NCBI GenBank assembly: GCA_028823235.1
Contig: JAPKBW010000005.1
Location: 62,001 to 126,000, forward strand
Length of the DNA: 64,000 bases
Direction of reading: 5' to 3'
Origin: Longimicrobiales bacterium
GTDB taxonomy: Bacteria; Gemmatimonadota; Gemmatimonadetes; Longimicrobiales; Gaopeijiaceae
Shown here: positions 19,639 through 27,933 of the stretch, piece by piece
Layout: each line of letters opens with the position of its first letter
Position numbering within the stretch: the stretch's first letter is position 1
Notes under the pieces: model-generated
What the model saw: only the letters and a program-made list of their open reading frames with translations
Databases searched by the model: none
Told to the model about the DNA's origin: nothing
Position numbers and translations under genes: made by a program

Positions 19639-20136
19639 CTACCTTCCCTCGGGCGATGCTACCACGATTTCTCCTAGCCCGTTCGCGCGATTCCCCTGAA
19701 GCAGGTATGGGTACCGGCCCACAGGCGCGTTGGCGAAAGAAAGGACGAAGCGACTGCCCTCCTCAAGCAGGGGAGGCGATACGGTCTGGCCTGTCCGCTC
19801 GAGGAAGGTGCGAGCGTCCGGGGCCATCGCCTCCACGTCGAATCGGACCTCGTGAACGAACCAGTCCGTGGACACTAGCTGAACGAGTTCACCTGCTGAG
19901 ACTGTCACTGAGGCTGGATCAGAGCGCTCGCTCACCCCCGTCGAGATCTGAACCGTGTGGATTCGATCATCCTCGGTCAGGCCCAGTTTGGCCTGCAGCT
20001 GAGCATCCGGAATTAGGGTGGGGTCAACCGGCTCGCAACCGGTGGTGGAAAGAGAGGCTATCGCAGCGACGACGAGCGCCCTCCACTGCACAGGGCCTCG
20101 GGCACTGCGAAGGAGGGCAGATGGACCCTCAGTCAA
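19639..20136 (-). CDS. Lipoprotein with cupredoxin-like fold (predicted)
   Basis: 165 residues from TTG 20136, which overlaps the previous gene's stop; an in-frame GTG 16 codons later is possible. A hydrophobic stretch WRALVVAAIASLSTTGC ends in a lipobox (STTGC), so the mature protein should be lipid-anchored. The rest is beta-rich: VTVSAGELVQLVSTDWFVHEV, FVLSFANAPVGRYPYLLQG. This looks like plastocyanin-type proteins, but no full Cys-His-Met copper set is evident. Role unknown; it may bind a partner rather than copper. Confidence 0.6.
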   Translation of the reverse strand: MTEGPSALLRSARGPVQWRALVVAAIASLSTTGCEPVDPTLIPDAQLQAKLGLTEDDRIHTVQISTGVSERSDPASVTVSAGELVQLVSTDWFVHEVRFDVEAMAPDARTFLERTGQTVSPPLLEEGSRFVLSFANAPVGRYPYLLQGNRANGLGEIVVASPEGR

Positions 20137-20984
20137 TCGCTCGCCTCAGAACCGCAGGACGCGCAGAAGCGCCATCCGGGCCCGAGTTCTGCTCCACAGG
20201 ACCCACATGGAACCAACCGAAGATCCGTTCCGCAGAACGGGCAATAGTTGAGGGTGTCCGGGTTGGGAAGGTCGGAGTGGCACCATTTGCAGGCATCACC
20301 GTCGGTCGTGGCCGTGGGAGGGACCGAGATCTCCTCGCTCATCGTCGGGGTAGCTGCAGCTTCCTCGACGAACTCCGAGGCAAGCGGCTGACGATGTGCC
20401 GAGGAATCCGGTACACTTGCCACGACTTCCGTCGCAGGTGGGTCTGGAGTGGCAGCGACCGGTGACGGGACATTCTCAAGCACGACCTCGGTCGGGTCCG
20501 CGAAGATGTCGACCCGGGGGGCCTCGACGCCGAGATCGGATCCGGTAGTAACCCCACCGGCAGGCGCCAGGTCGTTCATCGTGACTGGATCTTCTGCGTC
20601 CAGTTGTGTCGCGAGGTCAGGGAGTTGGCCCATTGCCGCTGCCGAAAGGTCCAGGTACGCCTGATTGAGCCGAACCTCCACGGCTGCGAATTCCCGATAC
20701 AGGCCGGTGTTTGGATTACTGGTCTTGAGCTCAGCCTTCAGAAGCTTGAGCGCAGGCTCCGAGTCAAGGATCAGGTACCCGCCCCTTCCCGCCAATAGAC
20801 GGATGAGCGCGTCTTCATAGTCGCCGTTCATCGCGACGCCGATCCGGTCTCGATGAGAGCCGTACGGCAACAGATTCTGATAGATCTCCGCTACGGTGAA
20901 CGCGGAGGTCAGATACTCAGGTCGCTGAGTCTGGATCTCCTCAATGAGAGCGCGGTAAAACCTCTCCAAGACCGCTTCGGACAC
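20133..20984 (-). CDS. Double zinc-ribbon protein of unknown function
   Basis: 283 residues. The N-terminal 120 form a helical domain (LERFYRALIEEIQTQRPEYL; GRGGYLILDSEPALKLLKAE). A long acidic, Pro/Ala/Thr-rich linker follows (about 130-225), then paired zinc-ribbon motifs CKWCHSDLPNPDTLNYCPFC and CGSCGAELGPGWRFCASCG. Such C-terminal double ribbons bind zinc and usually protein or nucleic acid. It lies four bases after the TPR gene and overlaps the lipoprotein gene, so the three are probably one operon. No function is claimed. Confidence 0.7.
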   Translation of the reverse strand: MSEAVLERFYRALIEEIQTQRPEYLTSAFTVAEIYQNLLPYGSHRDRIGVAMNGDYEDALIRLLAGRGGYLILDSEPALKLLKAELKTSNPNTGLYREFAAVEVRLNQAYLDLSAAAMGQLPDLATQLDAEDPVTMNDLAPAGGVTTGSDLGVEAPRVDIFADPTEVVLENVPSPVAATPDPPATEVVASVPDSSAHRQPLASEFVEEAAATPTMSEEISVPPTATTDGDACKWCHSDLPNPDTLNYCPFCGTDLRLVPCGSCGAELGPGWRFCASCGSEASD

Positions 20985-20988
20985 GGGC

Positions 20989-22089
20989 CTACTCCTCCAC
21001 TTCCAGACGAATCAACCCAGCTTCAACCGCGGCACGTAAAAACGTGCGCGGGTCCATAAACGGTACCTCGACGCCATGCTGTTCGTGCCACCGCTCGGCC
21101 AGACGCCGCATGTACTGTGGCAGCGTCTCGTGCGAGAAACCGGCCTGGTCTCTCATCTGCCGAACGATGTCTCGCCAGCTACCTCTAAGGACATGGCCGT
21201 CGGAGAGTCTGATGACGCGCACACCCTCGCCGTCGGTAGAGCCTTCGAACAGCTCCAGCTGACTGGGATCGTAGTAGTGCACCGGATCCGTCGCACCCAT
21301 GCTCGCTTCGACGTCGGCGAGAAGACGATCGATTGGGTCCTCGAGCTCTTCAAGTTCTCCTAGCCGCTGCTCCCACGGAGCCAGTCGGGAGTCACCCGAC
21401 TCGAGGTGCCACAGCGTTCGCTTCAACTCCATGAGCCGCCACACCGCAAGTGGGTCCCAATGCCCTTGGGGCGGTACTCGCTCCAGCTCCCGCAAAGACC
21501 CCTCCCAATCGCCGCGGTCATACAGGAGATGACCGAGGTACACACGAGCTTCATGGAGGTCTGCGTCGAGTCGCAGAGCACGGCGGATCTGCCGACCCGC
21601 TCCGACATCATCACCAAGCCTGTGGAGCGCATAGCCGAGGGCCGCCGCGGCTTCGGCACTGTCGGGACGCCCAGCCGCCGCCTTCGCAAACACATCCCGG
21701 CATTCGCCGTACATGGCTGCCCGATACAGCGCCCGTCCCATGGTCAGCATGAGCTCGATGTCGTCATCGAATCCGAGCGCAGCAACCTCATTGAAGAGGC
21801 GCAACGCCTCCGCTCTTTCTCCGAAAAGGAGAAGGGTTTCGCCGAGCCCCACCAGAGCGTCTTCATGCGAGGGATCAAGCACCGCCGCACGCTCGAACGC
21901 GTGGCGAGCCCAAGCATATTCCTCCCGGACCAATCGTGCATACCCAAGGCCGACGTAGAGTTCTACGGCGTTAGGATGCGCGCTGAGACCCTCTTTCAAC
22001 ATCTTGAGGGCCCCATCATAGTCGCCGTCATTGTAGAGCTTGTGCGCCTGCTCGTCGTATTCCTCTGAACTGAGGAACCCTTCGGGCAT
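20989..22089 (-). CDS. Tetratricopeptide-repeat protein
   Basis: 366 residues from ATG 22089, with GAGGGAG nine bases upstream. Repeats of about 34 residues fill residues 1-230: YNDGDYDGALKMLKEGLSAH, ELYVGLGYARLVREEYAWA, DALVGLGETLLLFGERAEA and ALGYALHRLGDDVGAGRQI. The C-terminal 130 residues differ, with GVRVIRLSDGHVLRGSWRDI and a region that looks DNA- or protein-binding. TPRs are scaffolds. The protein is predicted to be cytoplasmic, as no signal peptide is seen. It is co-directional and tightly spaced with the zinc-ribbon gene. Confidence 0.8.
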   Translation of the reverse strand: MPEGFLSSEEYDEQAHKLYNDGDYDGALKMLKEGLSAHPNAVELYVGLGYARLVREEYAWARHAFERAAVLDPSHEDALVGLGETLLLFGERAEALRLFNEVAALGFDDDIELMLTMGRALYRAAMYGECRDVFAKAAAGRPDSAEAAAALGYALHRLGDDVGAGRQIRRALRLDADLHEARVYLGHLLYDRGDWEGSLRELERVPPQGHWDPLAVWRLMELKRTLWHLESGDSRLAPWEQRLGELEELEDPIDRLLADVEASMGATDPVHYYDPSQLELFEGSTDGEGVRVIRLSDGHVLRGSWRDIVRQMRDQAGFSHETLPQYMRRLAERWHEQHGVEVPFMDPRTFLRAAVEAGLIRLEVEE

Positions 22090-22202
22090 GTGGTTAAGCT
22101 CCCTCGTCGACCACAGGGTCGGACTCAATGGTGTGAATGCCTCCCAAGTTAATGCGCGAATTCAGGCGGTACCACCCTGATTCAGACCGGGAGAATGCGC
22201 GA

Positions 22203-22547
22203 TCAGACCTTCGCGAAAGGAATCCCGCAGCTTCCGCAAACGATCTCTTTGCCGGCCCGCTTGAGAGACGTTTCAGGGCCATGCCGAGGGCATTCCATCT
22301 CCTCGCCAGCGGCGAGAGCATCCTTGACGGTCTTACGCTCGGTACGCGTCGCCTTGGGAATCGGTAATTCGTAGCGCAACGAAGAGACGCTGCACTCAAA
22401 AATGCCCATCGCAGAGCCACCCTCGAGCGAACGAACTCCAAGCAAAATCAGAAAGCCCCCGTTTGGAGACTCCATCTGATTACCTGCGTAATACAGCTTA
22501 AGCAGCTGCCGCGTGTTCCCCAGCTGCAGTACGTCTCCCAAGTTCAC
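22203..22547 (-). CDS. Unrecognised small protein with C-terminal zinc-knuckle-like cluster
   Basis: 114 residues from GTG 22547; TTG 22541 has better spacing from the G-run. The N-terminal part VLQLGNTRQLLKLYYAGNQM and FLILLGVRSLEGG looks like a small beta domain. The C-terminus ECPRHGPET...VCGSCGIPF has the C-x2-H ... C-x2-C pattern of a zinc ribbon. A perfect TATAAT lies about 80 bases upstream on this strand. It may head the TPR/zinc-ribbon transcript (gap of 113 bases). Confidence 0.55.
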   Translation of the reverse strand: MNLGDVLQLGNTRQLLKLYYAGNQMESPNGGFLILLGVRSLEGGSAMGIFECSVSSLRYELPIPKATRTERKTVKDALAAGEEMECPRHGPETSLKRAGKEIVCGSCGIPFAKV

Positions 22548-22627
22548 CCCCCCTGTTCACCGTCAGACTGTGGCGTGCGCTACACACACCGAAAAACCCG
22601 TGGAACCCCTGATAAAAAGTGGGCGCA

Positions 22628-22633
22628 ATTATA
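22628..22633 (-). promoter_or_regulatory. Candidate -10 box upstream of the 22203 gene
   Basis: TATAAT read on the minus strand, in an AT-rich patch. No good -35 hexamer is found at 16-18 bases. Confidence 0.35.
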
Positions 22634-22704
22634 GAGGGATGGATCCCGTTCCGCTACCCACATGCCATGTCGCCTGGCCAACAAAATTCCTGAAGGCAAA
22701 ATCA

Positions 22705-22744
22705 CAAAAAAACGGAGGCCGGGGCGCTGTGCGCCCCGCCTCCG
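22705..22744 (-). terminator. Strong rho-independent terminator of the 22769 gene
   Basis: On the minus strand CGGAGGCGGGGCGC pairs with GCGCCCCGGCCTCCG (one bulge) around a three-base loop, followed by seven T (plus-strand A at 22706-22712). It lies 25 bases past the gene's stop. Confidence 0.85.
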
Positions 22745-22768
22745 GTGTGCCTGCCGAAGCATGCCCGA

Positions 22769-23041
22769 TCAAGCGACCGCGGCATCCTCCATCGACTTCG
22801 AGGCACTAGCCGAACCGTGTGCGATGGCCGGCTTGCAAAAACGAATGCCGATCTGGTGAAGATTTTTAAGATCCGCATCGCCCAAATCGGGATAACGCTC
22901 CCCAATGTAGTCGATGGTCTCGTCCATCCAGTGCTTCTGATCTTCGACTTCCGCCCGAAGAACTCCACAGCGATGCACGTGACTGAACAGCTCGTCACGG
23001 GCTCGATCAAGCAGCTTCTCGTGGGACAAATCACCCTCCAT
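22769..23041 (-). CDS. Unrecognised 90-aa protein
   Basis: Acidic, helical protein beginning MEGDLSHEKLLDRARDELFS, with a HVHRCGVLRAEVEDQKHWMD segment and NLHQIGIRFCKPAIAHG. No membrane segment. I do not recognise it. Strong support for it being real comes from the perfect terminator immediately after its stop. It is divergent from the hydantoinase-B-type gene, with a 99-base gap between them. Confidence 0.6.
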   Translation of the reverse strand: MEGDLSHEKLLDRARDELFSHVHRCGVLRAEVEDQKHWMDETIDYIGERYPDLGDADLKNLHQIGIRFCKPAIAHGSASASKSMEDAAVA

Positions 23042-23140
23042 TCATCGTATTGGCACAAGCACGCCTTCAGCGCACCGGGTCGTGATCTTAGCTTCAGCGG
23101 TATAACGTAACCTTGAATCGAATTCAGATATACTGGAGTC

Positions 23141-24748
23141 GTGGTGGTACGCTCCGAAGGTCCAGACGCGGTCGAGCTTGAGGTATTCAGACACCTCTTC
23201 ACAGCCTTGGCGGAGGAGATGGGAGCTGCCCTAAAACGTGCTTCCTTCTCTCCGAACATCAAGGAACGCAGAGACTACTCGTGCGCGCTGTTCAGCCCGA
23301 CGGGCGAAGCGGTCTCGCTTGGAGATCACATGCCGGTGCACCTGGGGGCGATGCCCATGAGTGTGGAGGCAGCTCTGTCCGAGCTTGGCACGCTCAACCC
23401 AGGCGATGTCGTGATTCTGAACGACCCCTTTCGAGGCGGCACACACCTTCCCGACATCACGCTCATTTCGGCGGTCCACGACGATGCCGAGGCATTGCTG
23501 GGTTACGTGGCGTCGCGGGCACACCACAGCGACGTCGGCGGATCGACTCCGGGCTCAATGCCGCTCGCCCGAGAGATCTTCGAGGAAGGCCTGCGCATTC
23601 CTCCCGTGTTGCTGTACAGGAAACACACCCGAAACGACGCCCTCTGGCTGACCCTCCTCGCAAACGTCCGCACACCGGTTGAGCGGGCCGGAGATCTCGA
23701 CGCACAGCTCGCCGCACTTCATACCGGCTCGACCCGCCTGCTCGAGATCGCCGCGAGGCGGGGCGCACAAGCGACGCTCGCCGCAATGGATGCACTGATC
23801 GCATATGCAGATCGTCTCGTCGCGGCAGGTCTCTCCGAAATTCCAGACGGGGTCTATGTCGGGAAGGACTCCATTGAGGATGACGGATTCGGTTCGGGGC
23901 CGGTCCCGATCATTGCCACCATGACACTGAAGGCTGACCGGCTCACGATTGACTTCGCGGGCACCTCACCTCAAGTCCCGGGTGGAGTAAACGCCGTCGC
24001 GGCAATCACCTCGTCGGCCACGAGGTACGTGGTGCGCTGCGTCGTAGAGGCACTCCTTGGCGAGCCTCTACCGGCTGGCGGTGGATCGATGTCCGCAGTC
24101 GAGCTCGTCCTCCCCGAGCGAAGTCTCGTCAATGCCGGACCGCCTGCCTCGGTGGCTGCTGGAAACGTGGAGACGAGTCAGCGCATAACCGACGTGCTCC
24201 TTCGCGCCTTCGGCGAAGCTCTCCCGCATCTGATGCCCGCGCTGTCCCAGGGGACGATGAACAACACAACGGTCGGAGGAACGGACCCGACTACCGACAA
24301 GCCCTTCGCCTACTACGAGACGGTAGGTGGTGGCATGGGCGCTGGCCCCTCCGGACATGGCCTCAGCGGCGTTCACGTACACATGTCCAACTCCCTCAAC
24401 ACGCCGATCGAGGCACTGGAGCACGCGTATCCTTTCCGCATCACCGCCTACGGTATTCGTCGCGACTCGGGCGGATCAGGCCTTCACCGGGGTGGCGACG
24501 GCCTGAGGCGCGATCTCCAGGTACTCTGCCCGGCGCGAGTGGCCCTGCTTTGCGAACGGCGAATCGTTGGTCCGTCGGGTATGCAGGGCGGCAGCGATGG
24601 GGCCACCGGCGAGAACGTCCTGATTCGAGATGGGGTAGAGCAGCATCTCGACGGAAAGACGACCTTTTCTGTCGAAGCCAATGATGTGATCAGTATCCGA
24701 TCGCCAGGCGGCGGCGGATGGGGCACACCCTCCAGCCCGAACTCATAA
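23141..24748 (+). CDS. Hydantoinase B/oxoprolinase (HyuB) family protein without a HyuA partner
   Basis: 535 residues, normal for HyuB. Landmarks are SFSPNIKERRDYSCALF, GDHMPVHLGAMP, VVILNDPFRGGTHLPDIT, ASRAHHSDVGGSTPGSMP and the Gly-rich C-terminus GGSGLHRGGDGLRRDLQVL ... SPGGGGWG. The family, usually with an HyuA subunit, catalyses ATP-dependent ring opening of hydantoins or 5-oxoproline, or acetone/acetophenone carboxylation. No hyuA flanks it: upstream is a divergent small gene and downstream DUF6941. The HyuA subunit may be elsewhere. Start GTG 23141 or 23144, with GGAG close upstream. Confidence 0.88.
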   Translation: MVVRSEGPDAVELEVFRHLFTALAEEMGAALKRASFSPNIKERRDYSCALFSPTGEAVSLGDHMPVHLGAMPMSVEAALSELGTLNPGDVVILNDPFRGGTHLPDITLISAVHDDAEALLGYVASRAHHSDVGGSTPGSMPLAREIFEEGLRIPPVLLYRKHTRNDALWLTLLANVRTPVERAGDLDAQLAALHTGSTRLLEIAARRGAQATLAAMDALIAYADRLVAAGLSEIPDGVYVGKDSIEDDGFGSGPVPIIATMTLKADRLTIDFAGTSPQVPGGVNAVAAITSSATRYVVRCVVEALLGEPLPAGGGSMSAVELVLPERSLVNAGPPASVAAGNVETSQRITDVLLRAFGEALPHLMPALSQGTMNNTTVGGTDPTTDKPFAYYETVGGGMGAGPSGHGLSGVHVHMSNSLNTPIEALEHAYPFRITAYGIRRDSGGSGLHRGGDGLRRDLQVLCPARVALLCERRIVGPSGMQGGSDGATGENVLIRDGVEQHLDGKTTFSVEANDVISIRSPGGGGWGTPSSPNS

Positions 24749-24757
24749 AGGACAGGA

Positions 24758-25171
24758 ATGCATCTCCGCTTTTCGGCCGTTTGCGATGACGCTCGGCCCA
24801 CAACCGAAGGCAAGATCGACATCCACGGCGTGTTCCACGACCTCTCCGCGCCAGGATTCCCCGCGAAACAAGATCGCCTGGTTCTCGTCCTCGTGGTCGA
24901 GTGGACTCGTGAGGATCATGGTCGGTACCTCTTCAAGGCAGACCTCGAAGACGATGATGGAGACATCTCGCTAACGGTCGAAGGCGAGACTGAGGTACAC
25001 CGCCCGGAGGAGGACCAGCCGCCGGCCCGAAGCCAGCTCATCATGCCGATGGAGGGCGTGATCTTTCCGCACGCAGGGCAGTACACCTTTCGGGTAAAGG
25101 TGAAGGGCCAGACACTCGAGGGGCCGGGCGTCTATCTGATGGAGGTTCCGGAGGGCCAGGCAACAGCCTGA
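24758..25171 (+). CDS. DUF6941-like protein
   Basis: 137 residues beginning MHLRFSAVCDDARPTTEGKI, then DIHGVFHDLSAPGFPA, VLVVEWTREDHGRYLFKADLED and a C-terminal FPHAGQYTFRVKVKGQTLEG strand pair. The all-beta layout and the phrase about a short gene-description-like N-terminus fit the DUF6941 family, of unknown function. It starts nine bases after hyuB and its stop overlaps the next start (TGATG), so it is translationally coupled to the kinase-like gene. It may be cytoplasmic, as no signal peptide is seen. Confidence 0.6.
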   Translation: MHLRFSAVCDDARPTTEGKIDIHGVFHDLSAPGFPAKQDRLVLVLVVEWTREDHGRYLFKADLEDDDGDISLTVEGETEVHRPEEDQPPARSQLIMPMEGVIFPHAGQYTFRVKVKGQTLEGPGVYLMEVPEGQATA

Positions 25172-25995
25172 TGTCGGGCAGGGCCTCCCTCGAAGGTCGC
25201 ATCACAAAGCGTCTGCCCACGGGGTACGAGGACGTACGGTCGGGAACGGGCAGAGCTTGGGTCTGGGGAAATTCCTCCGAATGGTGTACGGCCGTCCTAG
25301 CTAAGGGCCGCACGCTGCACGACTGGGCCGTTGATCGGGAAGAGACGATCCCCTACTCCGGCCGGGGGCTAGTCTACTCGGTTCCAGCCGCTGCTTCTGG
25401 CCCCACGGCTGCTCCTCGATGGGCCGTCAGGCATTATCGCCGCGGGGGCGCGATGGCCATGCACATGTCGGACCGGTACCTGCGCACTGGCCATCCGCGA
25501 CCCTTCCGCGAGCTCGAAGCTTCGGTGGTCGCAGGACGCAGAGGGATACCCACGCCGTCCGTCGTGGCCGGAGCAACGTATGCCGACGGCCCCTACTACC
25601 GATGCGACCTCGTCACCGAGGTCGTACCTTCAGCCAAAACACTGGCCGACGTGCTTCAGGAAACGGACGGAACGCGGGGATGGCTGGTTGCCATGGCTCG
25701 TGCGGGCGGACTGATTCGTCGGCTCGGGAGCGCCGGGATCTTCCACGTTGACCTCAATGCTCGGAACGTCCTGTTGCAAGAGTGGCAAGATAGTTCTCGC
25801 CCAGAGGACGACGCAGGCGCCTGGGTGATCGACCTGGACCGTGCCCGCATCTTCTCGCGACAAGCCAAGTCGGCTGCGGAGCGCATGCAGGTTCGGCTCA
25901 CCCGCTCTATCATAAAAATCGGCACGCCTACCGGGGAGGCGCTTCGGGACTCGGAAATCGAGGCAGCACTCACGACGCGCCTGGAAGAACTGTGA
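25171..25995 (+). CDS. Kdo kinase/InaA-like lipopolysaccharide kinase
   Basis: 274 residues with a protein-kinase-like fold. The basic RHYRRGGAMAMHMSDRYLRT segment resembles KdkA. A later HVDLNARNVLL is the catalytic loop (Asp acting as base, Asn for metal), and WVIDLDRARIF is the second metal Asp. KdkA phosphorylates a 3-deoxy-manno-octulosonate of lipid A-core. The heptosyltransferase gene overlaps its end and supports this role. The N-terminal 60 residues are variable. Substrate is inferred. Confidence 0.85.
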   Translation: MSGRASLEGRITKRLPTGYEDVRSGTGRAWVWGNSSEWCTAVLAKGRTLHDWAVDREETIPYSGRGLVYSVPAAASGPTAAPRWAVRHYRRGGAMAMHMSDRYLRTGHPRPFRELEASVVAGRRGIPTPSVVAGATYADGPYYRCDLVTEVVPSAKTLADVLQETDGTRGWLVAMARAGGLIRRLGSAGIFHVDLNARNVLLQEWQDSSRPEDDAGAWVIDLDRARIFSRQAKSAAERMQVRLTRSIIKIGTPTGEALRDSEIEAALTTRLEEL

Positions 25996-27113
25996 GGGAG
26001 TCGGTACCGACCACCACGCTCGGAGATCTGGGACCCGAAGGCTGGACCGGTCCGCCGCCCCGCGAGATCTGTATCGTTATGCTCTCCGCCATCGGAGATG
26101 CAGTGCACGTATTGCCGGTTGCCGCTGCGTTGAAACGGCACTGGCCCGACTGCCGGATAACCTGGGTGATACAGCCGATCCCGTACCTGATGGTCCGAGA
26201 TCACCCAGCGATCGATGATTTCATCGTGTTCAACCGATGCAAGGGGTGGAAAGCCTTGGCTGGCTTCCAGGAGATCCGGCGTGCGATGCGTGGGCGCCAC
26301 TTCGATCTACTGATCGGACTCCAAGTGTACTTCAAGGCCGGACTGATCACCTGGCTGGCTCCGGCGCGGATCAAGCTCGGATTCGATCGACTCAGGGCGC
26401 GAGACGGGCAGTGGCTTTTTACGAATCGTCAAATCTCGGCGAGCGGCCAGCACCACGTGCAGGATCAGTACTTCGAGTTTCTCGAGGCGCTCGGCATCGA
26501 CCCGCATCCCGTGACCTGGGACATCGACTTCACCACCGAGGAGCGGAACGCGCAGAAAGCGTTCTTCGCTTCGCTGGATCGGCCCGCGTGCGCGGTCGTG
26601 GTCGCTACGAGCAAGCTCGAAAAGAACTGGACGGCCGAGGAATACGCGCGCGTACTCGAAGGCATCGAGGATACTCATGGGATGCGACCGGTGATCGTCG
26701 GCGGACCTTCGGACTTCGAGCGTCAGATGACGGACGAGGTGATCGCTAGGACCGGCGCCGACGTGAAGGTCGAGCTTGGGAATGACCTCAGGCGACTCAT
26801 GTGGATCATCGACGGTAGCGCGTTGTTGATCTCACCCGACACAGGCCCCCTGCATATCGGGCGGGCCCTCGGCACACCGACCGTAAGCCTCTTCGGATAT
26901 ACCAACCCGAGACGCTCGGGCCCGTACCGAGCCTTCGAGGACATCGTCGTGGACGGCTATGCCGCATACCCGGGGGAGCCCTATCCACCGATGCCCGAGT
27001 ACCGCGACGGGATGGAACGGATCACCGTGGACGATGTGTTGGCGAAGGTGTCGTTGGCCATCGACAAATATGTCAGCCCCATGAACATGAAGAGGAACTC
27101 CGGCAATGAGTGA
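25992..27113 (+). CDS. Glycosyltransferase family 9 (ADP-heptosyltransferase type)
   Basis: 373 residues from GTG 25992, overlapping the kinase stop. Family motifs are ICIVMLSAIGDAVHVLPVAA near 26-45, WVIQPIPYLM, a middle linker, and the C-terminal donor site DGSALLISPDTGPLHIGRAL with TVSLFGYTNPRRSGPY. GT9 enzymes add heptose to the LPS inner core. It forms a translationally coupled pair with the Kdo-kinase-like gene. Which heptosyltransferase (WaaC- or WaaF-like) is not decidable here. Confidence 0.92.
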   Translation: MRESVPTTTLGDLGPEGWTGPPPREICIVMLSAIGDAVHVLPVAAALKRHWPDCRITWVIQPIPYLMVRDHPAIDDFIVFNRCKGWKALAGFQEIRRAMRGRHFDLLIGLQVYFKAGLITWLAPARIKLGFDRLRARDGQWLFTNRQISASGQHHVQDQYFEFLEALGIDPHPVTWDIDFTTEERNAQKAFFASLDRPACAVVVATSKLEKNWTAEEYARVLEGIEDTHGMRPVIVGGPSDFERQMTDEVIARTGADVKVELGNDLRRLMWIIDGSALLISPDTGPLHIGRALGTPTVSLFGYTNPRRSGPYRAFEDIVVDGYAAYPGEPYPPMPEYRDGMERITVDDVLAKVSLAIDKYVSPMNMKRNSGNE

Positions 27114-27313
27114 CACGGCGGGAATTCGCCTCGAGTCCGCCACCCAGACGTTTGCGCAAGCCGCGCCGGACGACAGCCACCGCGCCAGAGTGAACCGCCG
27201 CGATTCTGACCGGCGCTGAGGTCATGTCATTGCCCCATGCCGAGAGAGCCGTCTCGTTACCCGCCTCTTTAGCCAAGGCCATCGAAGCAGCTCTCACGGC
27301 ACGCGGCGCCTAA
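27106..27313 (+). pseudogene. Short broken reading frame after the heptosyltransferase gene
   Basis: An ATG at 27106 overlaps the heptosyltransferase stop and opens a 37-codon frame. Around 27210 a second frame becomes the protein-like one (AAILTGAEVMSLPHAERAV, LPASLAKAIEAALTARGA) and ends at TAA 27313. Joined by one shift they would give a protein of about 66 residues. I recognise neither half. It may be a frameshifted small gene or noise. Confidence 0.25.
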
Positions 27314-27378
27314 CAGGACGCTGAACCGTACGACCACAAAACCCTCACCTGAACAGCACCGATCCGGAGGGGCCTGAG

Positions 27379-27930
27379 CTATTCCCAGAACGCTCTCGCT
27401 GAGAGGATCGCAAACGCGGCAAGCGCACCCAGGGACGCCTCCCATTCTCGATTGCGCCGATACTGGGGCCACCCGAAGCCCTCCGTCTGCCCTGCCACAT
27501 CTCCGGGCGGGCAGTAAGGCGTGAACCGTGGGACGAAGCCGGGCACGGCCGATGCGTAGGCGCCGTACTCGGCCGGGAACAGTTCATTAAGGTGCGCCGC
27601 CTCACCCGCCATAGTGCGCGTGTAGACCGCCGTGTAGAAGGCGAGAAATATGAGCGGCCAGACCCAGTGACCTCCTGCAACGGCCACTCCGGCGCCAATG
27701 AAAAAACTCCCCAGGTAGAGGGGATTCCGCGTGAACGCGTAAGGACCTGACGTGGCCAGTTCCTCGTCTTTGTGGATCGTCCCTGCGGACCAGCCTCGAA
27801 TGAACAACCCCAGCACGGTTAGTGCTGCCCCGACAACAAGAAGTTCAACCGTCGTCGTCGCAAACAAAAAGAATGGGATGACAATCAGGCGCACCCACTT
27901 CAGGCGCATCCGCCGCATGGTTGCGGCCAT
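27379..27930 (-). CDS. Isoprenylcysteine carboxyl methyltransferase (ICMT)/PEMT-like integral membrane methyltransferase
   Basis: 183 residues with several hydrophobic segments (WVRLIVIPFFLFATTTVELL, VVGAALTVLGLFIRGWSAG, WVWPLIFLAFYTAVYT). The SAM-site hallmark is GPYAFTRNPLYLGSFFIGAG, followed by GEAAHLNELFPAEYGAYASA. The family methylates small lipids or thiols in the membrane; bacterial substrates are mostly unknown. It ends 66 bases before convergence with the heptosyltransferase side and starts three bases after the DUF3108 gene stop, so it is in the envelope operon. Confidence 0.88.
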   Translation of the reverse strand: MAATMRRMRLKWVRLIVIPFFLFATTTVELLVVGAALTVLGLFIRGWSAGTIHKDEELATSGPYAFTRNPLYLGSFFIGAGVAVAGGHWVWPLIFLAFYTAVYTRTMAGEAAHLNELFPAEYGAYASAVPGFVPRFTPYCPPGDVAGQTEGFGWPQYRRNREWEASLGALAAFAILSARAFWE

Positions 27931-27933
27931 CTG

